Below, piece after piece: positions 44,431 to 54,532 of a stretch of DNA of 64,000 nucleotides (the stretch's first letter is position 1; each line of letters begins with the position of its first letter). The stretch covers positions 131,623,373 through 131,687,372 of the forward strand of contig OY987299.1 of the NCBI GenBank assembly GCA_963920635.1, given 5' to 3'. Origin of the DNA: Pseudeuparius sepicola. Taxonomy: Eukaryota; Arthropoda; Insecta; Coleoptera; Anthribidae. The position numbers were made by a program, and so were the translations under genes. The notes beneath the pieces are model-generated. The model did no database searches. It saw only the letters and a program-made list of their open reading frames with translations, and had not been told where the DNA came from.

Positions 44431-46270
44431 AATGTACTATTTTTATTTTGCCCGATTTTCAACTCCAATGACTTTCGAACAATCTTCTAACGAAGAAGTT
44501 TCTAAAACTGACTGGATGTCAGAATTATTATCGTTCCCTCTGGAAAGTATATAAATTAGCTTTTATCATGCAGCGATTTACATAGGAATTCGTTTTCAAA
44601 AAATGCTTCACATGACCCATTTATTTGGCAAAATTATTACTTGTACCTATCACATTTTTAAAGTAAAAATGAAGCGCACAATTTGGTCTAGAATTTAAAT
44701 TTACTCTTTTTGCACGACCAGGCCATTTTATGCCCTAGGGATTAAACCATTTTACACAAAAGCAAAAAGTAGGTACTTTGTGAATAATAATTATTTATTT
44801 TCTAAAATTTATTTGTGGCGCAATGGATTAATAATTATTTATTTATAATTCCTGGAGGAATAATAATAATGAGTATTATTATATGCCAGTCGACATACAT
44901 AATGTCGCGGTAGAAAATATTTTCTTCGGGTACTCGGAAATATAAATATTTGTTACATACTAACATTCAAAACAAGCGAAACACAAATAAGGGAGACTGA
45001 GACTAATAAAATGAAAAATGAACCATCTGATATCGATTGAAAGTTCTCCTGACGTGGTTTCCGAGCCCGGTGAGGTACGCCGAAGTAGGGGGAAGTAGGG
45101 GAACCACGAGTTCCAGCGAACGCCCGCCCGCCCGCCTATCTCCGTACGTCTAATTCCTGCTCGAATGGCCAATTCACGGATCATTTTATTGCCGGGCAAT
45201 GGGTTCGTAGTTTTCAAATCATAGCCAAACGAACAAACGTATCGACTTGAAAGTAGTCTTAAAATAATGTTATAGAATGCCTCAATCGTCGTTGTGTCCT
45301 TCGAATTATTTTTGAGTGGTGGAAATACTCGAAATTCTTAACCGAATATAGTCGAATTTCGGGTATGTTTGGCATTTTTTTTCACAGTGTCGCATTAGTC
45401 CTGCACAGTTCGTGATACACAACGACGATTCTTCGTAGTTTTATCTAAGCCACAAAAAAAAATCAAGTGAAAATATTAAGAAATGCAAGTAGGAGATGTA
45501 AACTACGAAACCCTTGAAAATGGGGGGTATCGTAGCGCCTTAAACCAAAACCGAATTGAACTCTAATTATAGTATGCTAATTGTCACTGTAATAAAATCG
45601 TCAACAGACACTTAAAATCGCCCAACATGGCAACGTTGCCGTCCGCCTCCGCATTCAATCTCTCTGCATTATTTTTGTTTTTGCTTGTGCGGGGGAGTTT
45701 GTTTACTTCGGTACATTTCCGTTAGATGTTGGTTGACTACAAACGTGTGTGCATTTTGACGCTTTTGCTCCATCTATCCCTGGTTATTTTACTGAGCTAC
45801 AAATTATTATAAGCAGTGTACCTCTAGGGTTACTAAAAATTAAGTTTGTTCTAAAGGTATACCTACTTTCAGATTTAAACTCGGTTAGCAAATAATGCTT
45901 TAAGCTTTTGAGGGTTTCCCCTTGTTGTCAAATTTTGTGATATTGCCACTAAAATTCAGTGGAAAATAAAAAGTATTCTACATTAATGAAAAAAACACGG
46001 AATTTTGTCTGGTAGATTTTATTTTTCAGCAAAATGTTTTCGTTCTAGGCTTGTTTGGACATTTTCACAAAATCCAAGACAACAGCCGCTATAAAATTTT
46101 AAAATTTCTTAAACAATTATCACGATTATCACGAAAATTAGGTATATTCAAGAAAACTGATTTGTTGTAGCGCACAAAAACATTAAACCGAATGTCGTTT
46201 TCCTCTCATAGGACATTCTATAGAATAGATTTAGTTCCTGTGATAATACAATATGCAATACTCAATATTG
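44431..46270. other. Intergenic, no gene recognised
   Basis: A GC-rich patch at 45040-45160 contains CGCCCGCCCGCCCGCC. No supported ORF, repeat end or RNA gene. Confidence 0.4.
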
Positions 46271-46279
46271 TCACACTTT

Positions 46280-46575
46280 CAAAATGGCCGCCGCTCCAAG
46301 ATGGCGGATGATGTATTTTTTGTCAACCCCCTTAATATGGCTATAAAATGAAAGGGCTTGAAAAGTAGAAAACGTTATAGTTAGTGACATCACAATAAAT
46401 TTAATATGGCCGCCGCTCCAAGATGGCGGATTACCTATTTGATACCCAACATGGGTATCAAATGAAAGGGCTCGACGGGTAGAAAGAATAAGGTGAATCA
46501 CTTCATACGAAATCCAACATGGCGGCCGCCCCAAGATGACGGACTAAATTTCTTTGCCACCCTCCTGACATGGGA
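46280..46575. repeat. Tandem array of three ~115-120-bp units with ATGGCGGC motifs
   Basis: Units start ATGGCCGCCGCTCCAAGATG at 46284 and 46405, with a related start at 46519 (ATGGCGGCCGCCCCAAGATG), followed by GGTATCAAATGAAAGGGCT-like text. Each carries a head-to-head pair of ATGGC cores. CCAAGATGGCGG matches the YY1/Pho consensus. Confidence 0.85.
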
Positions 46576-46652
46576 ATCAAATAATAGGTACTAAAGAGCA
46601 CAAAAAAAAATTTAAAGTAAAAAACCTTTTTAAAAACATGCTTTTATTTAAA

Positions 46653-46940
46653 CCATGTACTAAAACGAATAAAATAAGTTTAGGTTTTCGTTAAGATAAT
46701 TCAATTCCAAATTGCGACAAGTTTTTGCAAATTGAAAAGCTTGTCGCGCGAATTGTAAAAAAATACTTACTTTGGAAAATAGGTACTTGCTTATCAACCA
46801 ATCACTGTCCAATAAAATTAATTGGTACTTTCACCAAAATTTCGGGCGACAAGCATTTCAATTTGCAAAAACTTGTCGCAATTTGGAATTGAATTATCTT
46901 AACGAAAACCTAAACTTATTTTATTCGTTTTAGTACATGG
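46653..46940. repeat. Palindrome U (288 bp)
   Basis: CCATGTACTAAAACGAATAA at the left pairs with its inverse ending at 46940. The arms are ~95 bp and nearly perfect, with a ~95-bp loop around 46750-46850. No TA-CAGGG type terminus. No coding. Confidence 0.88.
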
Positions 46941-46984
46941 CCAAAGTAGTGAATTCTTGTTAGGTACGTGAAACAGTTTGATAT

Positions 46985-47341
46985 TTTAACAAAAAGTAAA
47001 TAGAATGATAAATCCAGTAATATAAAATAATTTTTATGCGGTTACAAGGTTTTAAAATTTTCAGAAAGATCGAAATTATTAAAAAACGCAATCAAAAACG
47101 AAATCTTTTAATAGAACGTTGAAAATCTGCACACTTATGTAAAATTGAAAGAGAAACAACTTTTTGAAATTTTAATGAGCAAACCCATTTATAGCTATTT
47201 AATTTTTAAATGTCATTTTTGACGGAGAGAGAAAGTCAGGTGACCACGTTTGAGCGAGTCATTTTTCATCTTGAATTTCAAAATAAATCATTAATTAAAA
47301 AATATTCCCCCTATGCTGAGAACTTTTGGAGGACACCGTAT
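46985..47341. repeat. Diverged single arm of foldback B
   Basis: Matches the right arm of B (about 9000-9343) from the AAAATTTTCAGAAA region through TGTCATTTTTGACGGAGAGA and CCCCCTATGCTGAGAACTTT to GGAGGACACCGTA. Confidence 0.75.
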
Positions 47342-47344
47342 ACT

Positions 47345-47456
47345 ATTTAGAGATGCAAAATGTTCGAGCATTTTTCTGAAAATTCTCGAGCACGTTCCTA
47401 AAATGCTCAAGAATATTCACAAAGTGCTCAAAATGCTGAAAATGCTCAAAGAATGA
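47345..47456. repeat. hAT-like subterminal repeat cluster (single end)
   Basis: AGAGATGCAAAATG is followed by five or more AATGCTC or CTCGAGCA words. Such arrays occur just inside hAT termini. No opposite end was found, so the boundary is not established. Confidence 0.35.
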
Positions 47457-47599
47457 TGGTGGCGGGATCTGCAAGCTTGCCCTTTTACCTCAGTTCGCAG
47501 TGTAGAATTTATTATATCCTACTATTCAAGTACGAAGTTCGACGATCGTACACAATGGTATAGAACAAGATTGCGAGAATTATTATTATTACACCTATT

Positions 47600-47900
47600 A
47601 TTAGTTCGGTCTTGAATGCACATATTCGACTTAAAAAATCCACGTTTCTTCCTCCGCTCGACCCGAACCGTTCGGGCCCACTCCGGCCCTGCGCAACACC
47701 GGTGGCACACCTGCGGGCGGGTGCCGTACCGGAGCCACGCGACCTCTCCGGCTGCGTCTGGAGCGCCGGGGACCTCCACCACCCCCTCCCCCCACCCCTG
47801 TAACACCCCCGCACGCGACCCTCGCCCCCTATACGCGTGCCGCCGTAGGGGCGTCAGAGACAGACGGTGTTATCTCTAGACTTGAGACAGCGACATACCC
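47600..47900. other. CpG-rich island, no recognised gene
   Basis: Strongly GC-rich (for example CCTCCACCACCCCCTCCCCC). Four overlapping ORFs on both strands are composition artefacts. It could be a promoter-associated island, but no adjoining gene was found. Confidence 0.3.
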
Positions 47901-48597
47901 ACATACCGGGAGGCGTTTTACAAGTTACAGCGACGCACGGAGTGGAGTGTCAAGATAAATTAATAAATTGTGTTTTTTTTTTCTTTTCGGGTTGTGCCGG
48001 CGTTAGAGTGTAGTAAAATTAGATAGTCTCTGCCAGGTATTACGTTGCAAGTTGAAATTTGGTATAGTCCTAAGGGCGGAATGTAAAGGCGAAGTCGGCA
48101 ATAAATCATCAAAGAGAGAGCGCTATATCTATTGCTTTACTTGCACTCGCACAATTACACTCATGTCTCCTCCTCCGATTTGTATTCGACCTACGTCTTA
48201 AAGTTCGTTAAGCACCTTTCATGAAAGGAAGAGAGATAGAAAACCTAGTACTTGTCTTGTATTACTAGTTGATTGTTTAACTGAGGCAGGGTCGTCCTAG
48301 AATGAATTATTACTTTACTACCTGATCTGAACGGACGGATTAAAAATTTGTACTTAGATACCTGTTGTAATTTCATTTGTAATTTTTGAAGATTAATTCT
48401 GTAATTTAGAGTGACAATTAACAGATAATGATCCTGAAATTCAAAGTAGGTCTTAGGTATTTAAATAATTATTGTAATGGTTACTTAATTTTTACTTACA
48501 AATTAAATATCATCATAAAATAAACTTTACATAGTCAGAAGTCAGTAGATACATAATAAATAAATAATAATAATATACATTTAATTTGTTATGAATT

Positions 48598-49363
48598 TTA
48601 GTCAGAGTATAAAATACTATCATCCGAATATGAATCGTCATTTAAATTAATAATAATTGGGTCTATGTCAACGTCCAATATCTTTTCTTTTTCCCAACAA
48701 TCCTTAATAACGTTCTCGGTGTGTTTTATACAACTGGACCAGTTTTCTTTAGTGACTTCCTGGAGAGCTTCTTTCCAAATAGACATTACCGTGTTATCAT
48801 CATCCATTGCCTCAGATACAATTTTCTTATTAAAAAAAGTTTTGCTTTGGACCCATATCAATTCTATTGCATTAAATATACAATGATATGGGGGAAGCCT
48901 CAACACTTGATGTCCCATTTTATTAATAATATTGTCAGACGCATAAGGCAACTTGGATTTATAATTTTTACGATCTGGAGGGAAAATAGTTTTTTTGATT
49001 TCGAAGCCAGTTAATTATTTCTTCTTTTTGTGGCTGAAGTGGGCACATTTTCACACAGCCTGGAATGGTATTTCGCATTGTCCATTATAATTCAAGAAGG
49101 GTTTTCAAGTTTCGGCAATAGTTTCTCCTCCAACCATTTAACATTTCGGCGTTTATATTATCCTGGTAGTCTGCACTTTTATTTTTAGTTGAAAATATAA
49201 GGTGAGCGCCATTAATAAATCCGTCCTTATTACCGGCATGAACAATTATAAACCTTTTGCCATCATTCGCTTTTTGTTGTACACACATTTTGGATTTTTT
49301 CGTGCCATGGCCGATTTGACAAAGCCACAGCCAACTATGATTTACATTAAAAATAAAACACAA
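48598..49363 (-). pseudogene. DDE_3 (IS630/Tc1-related) transposase relic
   Basis: Minus-strand segments in order: IGHGTKKSKMCVQQKANDGK, RFIIVHAGNKDGFINGAHLI, DNINAEMLNGWRRNYCRNLK, then IMDNAKYHSR in a different frame near 49058-49085 (second catalytic aspartate with N-A-x-Y-H), then GHQVLRLPPYHCIFNAIELI (third acidic residue in the N-x-I-E-L motif). This is the DDE_3 endonuclease fold of IS630-like transposases found in many arthropods. Two frame changes between 48951 and 49085, and a missing first-aspartate region, make it a pseudogene. The final ~60 residues form an acidic tail ending in YSDDSILYSD. No TIRs were recognised. Confidence 0.78.
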
Positions 49364-49423
49364 GTTTATGTAATATCTCAGAAATCACAAACAACAAAAA
49401 AATGGATTAGATTATCTTATTAA

Positions 49424-50256
49424 GCCCAAAAAAATCTACAATTTTTGTCTCTACAGTTTTTCTGTATAATCAGAAATAACGGAGCTACAGAGATCTGATG
49501 AAATAACAAAAATCACTCTTTTCAAAATATCTAGTGAGCCATGAACTTTTTTAAAAATCCAAAAGGGGCATTAGATTGAGCACTCAAAACTGCAATTACT
49601 TCCCCCATTTAACCTTTGTTCTAGCTCTGCTAGTTTCCGAGATCCCCATAGTGGGCATCGAAAAAACTGACACTGTATATATTTTCTTTGCTCTATTTAA
49701 AAAAAGTCAAAACATATCAAATATACCTGCATAAAAGTTATAGTCGCGCCTGATTATAAGTATTATAAGAACAATAATTTTCCCCATACTTATCGTGACC
49801 GCGTCTCTTCCGCATTTTTCTCGCGTCCGGCCGAGAGGCGAGTCGGCCGTTCGATTCCGAGAACCGCCGAAGAATAGGTCGGGCTCGGAACCGCGCGCGT
49901 AGCGCCGCCGCGCCGGCGCTACCCATAAATCCGATTCGAGACAAATACGCCAACGTGCGCCGCGTTTGCGGAAATTGCGGCGTTGCGCGCGCAACCACCG
50001 CGGCCACAGCGGCGCGACGTTAACAAACCGGAGCATCCTTGGGCGGCATTAATTGATTTTGATTTATGCGCGACGTAGCGCTTAATTGTTGGCGCAATTT
50101 CGCGGGAACCCGACGGCAGTTTGTCATGCGCGTGTGGGATATGTGGGAACGTTCGTTGTGCGGACGGCGGCGGCGGCGGCGGACAGACGCCGCCGGAGAA
50201 TAGTAGGCGTAGAGAATGACAGCTACGCATGCGCGTTAAAGAATTTTCGAACGTAA
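49424..50256. other. Intergenic with a GC-rich patch, no gene recognised
   Basis: 49790-50010 and 50100-50200 are CpG-rich, with GGCGGCGGCGGCGGCGG at about 50167. ORFs on the minus strand across it (49707-50470) have no domain. Confidence 0.35.
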
Positions 50257-50344
50257 GGTACGCGCAGAGATATGGAGTAGGGAGAATGCTTGTCAACGCG
50301 CGCAAGATTGCTAATTTTTCTACCGTCACTTTAACCCACGAAAG

Positions 50345-51699
50345 CATGGGCGTCCGCAGAAATTTTTTCAGGGGGGGGGCAGTAAGAATTATTGACAAAA
50401 TAAGAAGACAATAAATATTTATTGTTATAAAAAATATAATAAACCATATGAAAACAAAATCAAAGATCAATTGCCAAATCTCACAAATAAAAATAAAACA
50501 ATATTCTATATTCTAAATTAAATTCACCATAATTAAGTACCGTATTATCACTATTATCAGTCTCAGACTTCCGTTTTAAATAGTTTCTAATGTCCATTTT
50601 CAATCTAAATCAGGAACCTACCTACAACAATAATAAGTAATGCAATACGACAGTAAGCACTAACACTTATTATATTATTATATTACATACCCGGAAAGGA
50701 TCTTCTCAGATCGTAATCCTATTCTGAATCAGCACATATAAAACCTTCGATATACAGTGTGTCTCCAGATGGGGTACCGCACTCTTGTAAAGTTTCTTAT
50801 ATTTGATTTTTCGAGAAAAAGTCATTCTTGATAAAAAGTTTTGCTTATTCTTAAAATAAGATTGGCATGGAAAAAAGGTAACATTATTTATACTGGGTGA
50901 CCAGAAAATTGAAAAAACGTTAATTAACATAGGAGTAAACTGCCTCTATTTGTAGAGATACTGAAAAAAGTTATAAATTAGCGTGAAAATTTCAAAGCGT
51001 AAGGCCTACTTTGATTTTTGATTTTTTCTTGTTTTTCTTTGATTAAATGGTTTTCTGCAAATAGTATGACAAAACTGTATTAACAAAAGTTACCCAGAAT
51101 GGAAAACTGCGCCTGATGACAAAATTTAACAATTCTAGCTCGATTCTAGGCCTACTTTGTAGTTTGGAAAATATTGGAAGAAACTCAAAGTAGGCCAGGA
51201 TTGTCAAAATTTTTTCATAGTTTGCTACTCTGAGTAACTTTTGTTAATACAGTTTTGTCATACCATTTACAGAAAAACATTTATCAAAGAAAAACAAGAA
51301 AAAATCAAAAGATCAAAATAGGTCTTACACTTTGAAATTTCGTACACCTAAGTAACTTAACACGCTTAACAAATTTTCTTTATAACTTTTTTCAGTATGT
51401 CTACAAATAGAGGCAGTTTACTCTTATGTTAATTAACGTTTCTTCAATTTTCTGGTTACCCAGTATATATAACTTTTTCCATGCCAATCTTATTTTAAGA
51501 ACAAGCAAAACTTTTTATCAAGAATGACCTTTTCTCGAAAAATTAAATATAAGAAACTTTACAAGAGTGCGGTACCCCATCTGGGGACACACTGTATTTG
51601 CCTACTAATTTTTTACTTTTTGTTGTTTATAGAAAGATATTATATATTATGCTCAAAAGCCAGGGGGGGCGTGCGCCCCGCCCCCTCCGGACGCCCATG
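50345..51699. mobile_element. hAT-like element M, interrupted by foldback G
   Basis: Twelve-bp TIR CATGGGCGTCCG at both ends, with a perfect 8-bp duplication CACGAAAG (50337-50344, 51700-51707). G-rich and C-rich subterminal tracts follow. Without G it is ~510 bp. No coding. Confidence 0.88.
50753..51596. mobile_element. Palindromic element G (844 bp) inside M
   Basis: Begins TACAGTGTGTCTCCAGATGG and ends CCATCTGGGGACACACTGTA. Arms pair to an axis near 51175. TA flanks. The subterminal stretch AAAAAGTCATTCTTGATAAA is shared with F and A2. Confidence 0.9.
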
Positions 51700-51822
51700 C
51701 ACGAAAGTGCGACAAATTCAAAATAATTTGCTTTTTCAAATTTTTGTTGCATTTATTTACGTTTAGGTATAATTATAATTTTATATTGATGTGGAAGCAA
51801 CTTTAGTCAAAAAAGTTTATTT

Positions 51823-52242
51823 TTACCTGGACCGTTTTCGGCGAATCTGCCTTGGTGCCTCATTAGGAGAAATCGTTGAATCTGTTGAAGTTGAAGCTTG
51901 TGGTAGGCCCGGACCACTTTGTTGGTCAGATAAATTTTCTGACGGTATAGAAATTGATTGGAGGCATTTCTTATTGTCCACCAACAAAAAATCATCAGAT
52001 TTAAAATGTGTTGAACAAACGAATTTGTTCTTCGACCATAGTACATTGCTGGGCAAATTTAAAGCTTTTAACCATTCCAAATAGAGGTCCCGGTCTTTGG
52101 GAAACCTAGAATTTCTAGAATAAGCACCACCAATACATTTTATCCTAAATAATGCAATATACCAATGGAAAGATATACCTTCAGGTCTAAATCTTTTGCA
52201 CTTTGTGCATGTTCTTACAGAGCAAGACCTGTTAACGAACAC
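51823..52242 (-). CDS. THAP zinc-finger N-terminal region with a 57-nt intron (P-like transposase fragment)
   Basis: Minus-strand peptide VNRSCSVRTCTKCKRFRPEG leads to ISFHW, and then, after 19 residues encoded by an apparent intron (52162 down to 52106), to FPKDRDLYLEWLKALNLPSN and KNKFVCSTHFKSDDF. Splicing joins SFHW to FPKD, restoring the THAP C2CH layout: C-x4-C, the FHxFPKD motif, the invariant W, and C-x2-H-F. The intron starts GTATATTG, ends TTCTAG, and is a multiple of three, so the unspliced frame stays open. The frame ends at a CAG|GTAAAA donor-like site at about 51823, so it would continue in a further exon. No ATG lies in frame upstream before a stop; the true start may be in another exon. 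THAP domains bind DNA. Confidence 0.75.
   Translation of the reverse strand: MFVNRSCSVRTCTKCKRFRPEGISFHWYIALFRIKCIGGAYSRNSRFPKDRDLYLEWLKALNLPSNVLWSKNKFVCSTHFKSDDFLLVDNKKCLQSISIPSENLSDQQSGPGLPQASTSTDSTISPNEAPRQIRRKRSR
52106..52162 (-). other. 57-nt intron in the THAP exon
   Basis: Bounded by GT and AG on the minus strand. Removal reconstitutes the FHWFPKD motif and deletes 19 residues that have no counterpart in THAP domains. Confidence 0.75.
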
Positions 52243-52454
52243 AACACGATTTACGCCAGCAAAAACGCTAAATACACGAAAAAGACCTTAAAAAAGCAAT
52301 TAAGAAGTAAGCACGTCAAAACGTAAACAAACTACAAGACAAGACTATGGGTTAACATGGCGGCCGTCAAAGCGCCCTCTGTAGATTAAAAATCGGATGC
52401 GCATTGCGCAGTAGGTCAAAGCGCATTCTCCTACTCCATATCTCTCGGTACGCG

Positions 52455-52678
52455 CCCGCTGCTCCGCAGTACCTGCGAGAATGTTTTTTGTAACACGTTT
52501 TTAAAACGAACTAAATATATGAAATATTATAAAATCGATCTAAAAAGTATAAAATAATTTCTCCTAGACCCATAAAGATGGGGCACGTGCAATGCAATAG
52601 ATGATAATAATAAAGGGTGTAGAAAAGTAGCTGCCATTGGAAAACATTATTTGCAGTGCAATAGGTACAATTATTAGA
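52455..52678. other. Short spacer between the P-like element and hAT copy 5
   Basis: No features beyond AT-rich sequence after 52500. Confidence 0.4.
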
Positions 52679-52686
52679 GGCTTAAG

Positions 52687-53824
52687 CACGGGCGTAGCCA
52701 AGGGGGGGGGTTTCGGGGGTTGAAACCCCCCCCCCCCCCCCCGAAATAAGCAAAATATTACCTAATATTATACCGAAAAAATACGAGGAGTGAAGAGTTA
52801 AATTATTATTACGTTTGAATATATGTAGTAATAGTAGCGCCTAGCGCCATCTTTTGACGAGAGGCAGACGCAGTTGCAGCCGAACTATTTTGTATTGTAG
52901 GGACACTTTGCGTCGTTTCTCGATTATTCGCCACGCCCCTCGGTCGAAATGAGCGGAACTTTGTGGAAGTTCGTGGAAGTTTCTGGACGGCTACTGGGCT
53001 GCTATATAAGCGGCGCAGCGGCGCGTGACCGCGCTTACGGCAGTATTGTTCCATGCGAACTCGAAGCGAATAAAAGTGAAAAGTGGTGAACGAATAGTGA
53101 AGAGAATTAAGTGTACCGTGTAAGTGAGTAATTTTAGTGTACTGTTATTCGATGACCTTGTTACGGATAGATACGTGAATCATTATTACTGTCGAAAAAT
53201 GGAGGGGAAAAAAGGAAGGGTGATAAACCTAAAGGTATGGACTACTGGAAAAAGTGGTGTAGTCAAGGTCAACGGGTTTCTAATAAGGAAACAAATTTGG
53301 ATTTAGCTATCAAAGCTTCAGCTACCTTGCATGCTGATAAGAAGACTGCCTGCCCCGAAATCTAGTTTGGAATGCCTAGATATGTGCGATAAAAATCTTT
53401 ATCCTAATATTTACACATTACTACAAATCTTGGCTACCATTCCTGTATCCACTGCTACCCCAGAAAGGTCTTTCTCGAGTCTAAGGAGACTGAAAAACTA
53501 TTTACGATACACTACAAGTGAAAACAGACTTAATGGTTTGGCTCTAGTGAACATTCACTATGGAACAGAAATTCATGCAGATGAAGTAGTGGATATATTT
53601 AAAAGAAAAAGCCGAAGATTTCTTCTTTAATGGTTTTAGATTTAGCGCAGAGGAACGAAATTAATTTATCCATTTCATTTAAAGTTAAGAACTTTATAAA
53701 TATGTTGTAGTTTTTCGGATGAATATATAGATATTAAATTTCATGTAAGTATATTTTTGTTGTTTTATTTACTTCTCAAACTAACCCCCCCCCCCCCCAA
53801 AACTAAATCCTGGCTACGCCCGTG
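52687..53824 (+). mobile_element. hAT family 1, copy 5 (1138 bp)
   Basis: Both termini are present, with the perfect 8-bp TSD GGCTTAAG (52679-52686, 53825-53832). It holds the decamer/TATA promoter (TATATAAG 53003-53010), a small ORF broken by a one-base loss relative to copies 3 and 4 (about 53205-53215), and the hATC fragment 53331-53630 with four amino-acid changes. Long C-tracts lie near each end (52728-52742, 53785-53798). Confidence 0.95.
53331..53630 (+). pseudogene. hATC dimerisation-domain fragment (copy 5)
   Basis: 99-codon frame with TPERSFSSLRRLKNYLRY and LNGLALVNIH. It differs from copies 3 and 4 at a few residues (P to A, N to Y, M to V) and is otherwise the same. The catalytic core is missing, as in its sister copies. 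Confidence 0.85.
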
Positions 53825-54169
53825 GGCTTAAGTGCGCATGCATCAAGAATTATTATTATTTATTGCATACGCCAAACGTTTTTTAGTCCGTTTTTTAAAA
53901 ACGTGTTGTATTAAATAGTATATTTATTTTTTTATTTATATGTGACATGTGTTACTTTTATTTTAAACCAAAGAATAACATGACTTTTTTGTATAGGCAT
54001 TATTTTCTAATAAATAATATACAGATAGTGCTATTCATAAAGTTTGCACCAAATGGGAAAAATTCGTATGTATACGATTTTTTTAAAACATGAAATCGGA
54101 ATATGTTGGAGCATATTACGCCTAATAAAAAAATTTACAAAAAAATTAAAACCGAATTCAAAAATTTGC

Positions 54170-54525
54170 CCTTATCGACGGACACTCCACTAAAAATTAA
54201 AAAAAAAAACAAAAAATAACACCGACTTCACAAATTTGCTCGTATGCGCATTTCAACTAAAATTTTAGAATAATTTTTCTCTTCATAAATTGAGTTGTCT
54301 TTGGATTTGGTGACAGTCAAGGCAAGAAATTTAAATCTTTTTTTAGATATGGATACATCATATCCTACATACATCATAACTTACTGTCACCGATTCCAAA
54401 GATAACTCAATTTAGAAAGAGAAAAATATTTCTAAAATTTTAGTTGAAATGTGCATACGAGCAAATTTGTGTTATTTTTTTGTTAATTTTTAGTGGAGTG
54501 TCCGTACGGGCAAATTTTTGAATTA
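54170..54525. repeat. Palindrome J (~355 bp)
   Basis: AAATTTGCCCTTATCGACGG, CACTCCACTAAAAATTAA, AACTAAAATTTTAGAA and TTGAGTTGTCTTTGGATTTG in the left arm each recur inverted in the right arm. Axis near 54345. Directly followed by a tandem array. Confidence 0.82.
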
Positions 54526-54532
54526 TGAAGAA

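Larger units (their letters stand above)
50265..52446 (-). mobile_element. P-element-like transposon with THAP exon, carrying nested insertions
   Basis: TIRs CAGAGATATGGAGTAGGGAG at 50265 and the inverse of GAGAGATATGGAGTAGGAGA at 52446 match over ~25 bp with one indel and one end mismatch. The perfect 8-bp duplication GGTACGCG flanks it (50257-50264, 52447-52454). An 8-bp TSD together with a THAP DNA-binding exon near one end is characteristic of the P superfamily (THAP9/P type), although hAT cannot be excluded. The element reads right to left. Its body is reduced to ~820 bp plus the hAT-like insertion M (50345-51699), which holds foldback G. The transposase catalytic part is missing. Confidence 0.7.

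Noticed and set aside
49707..50470. Overlapping 183- and 109-codon minus-strand ORFs
   Set aside because: They cross a CpG-rich patch, a TIR boundary and a TSD, so they cannot be a single conserved gene. No motif found.
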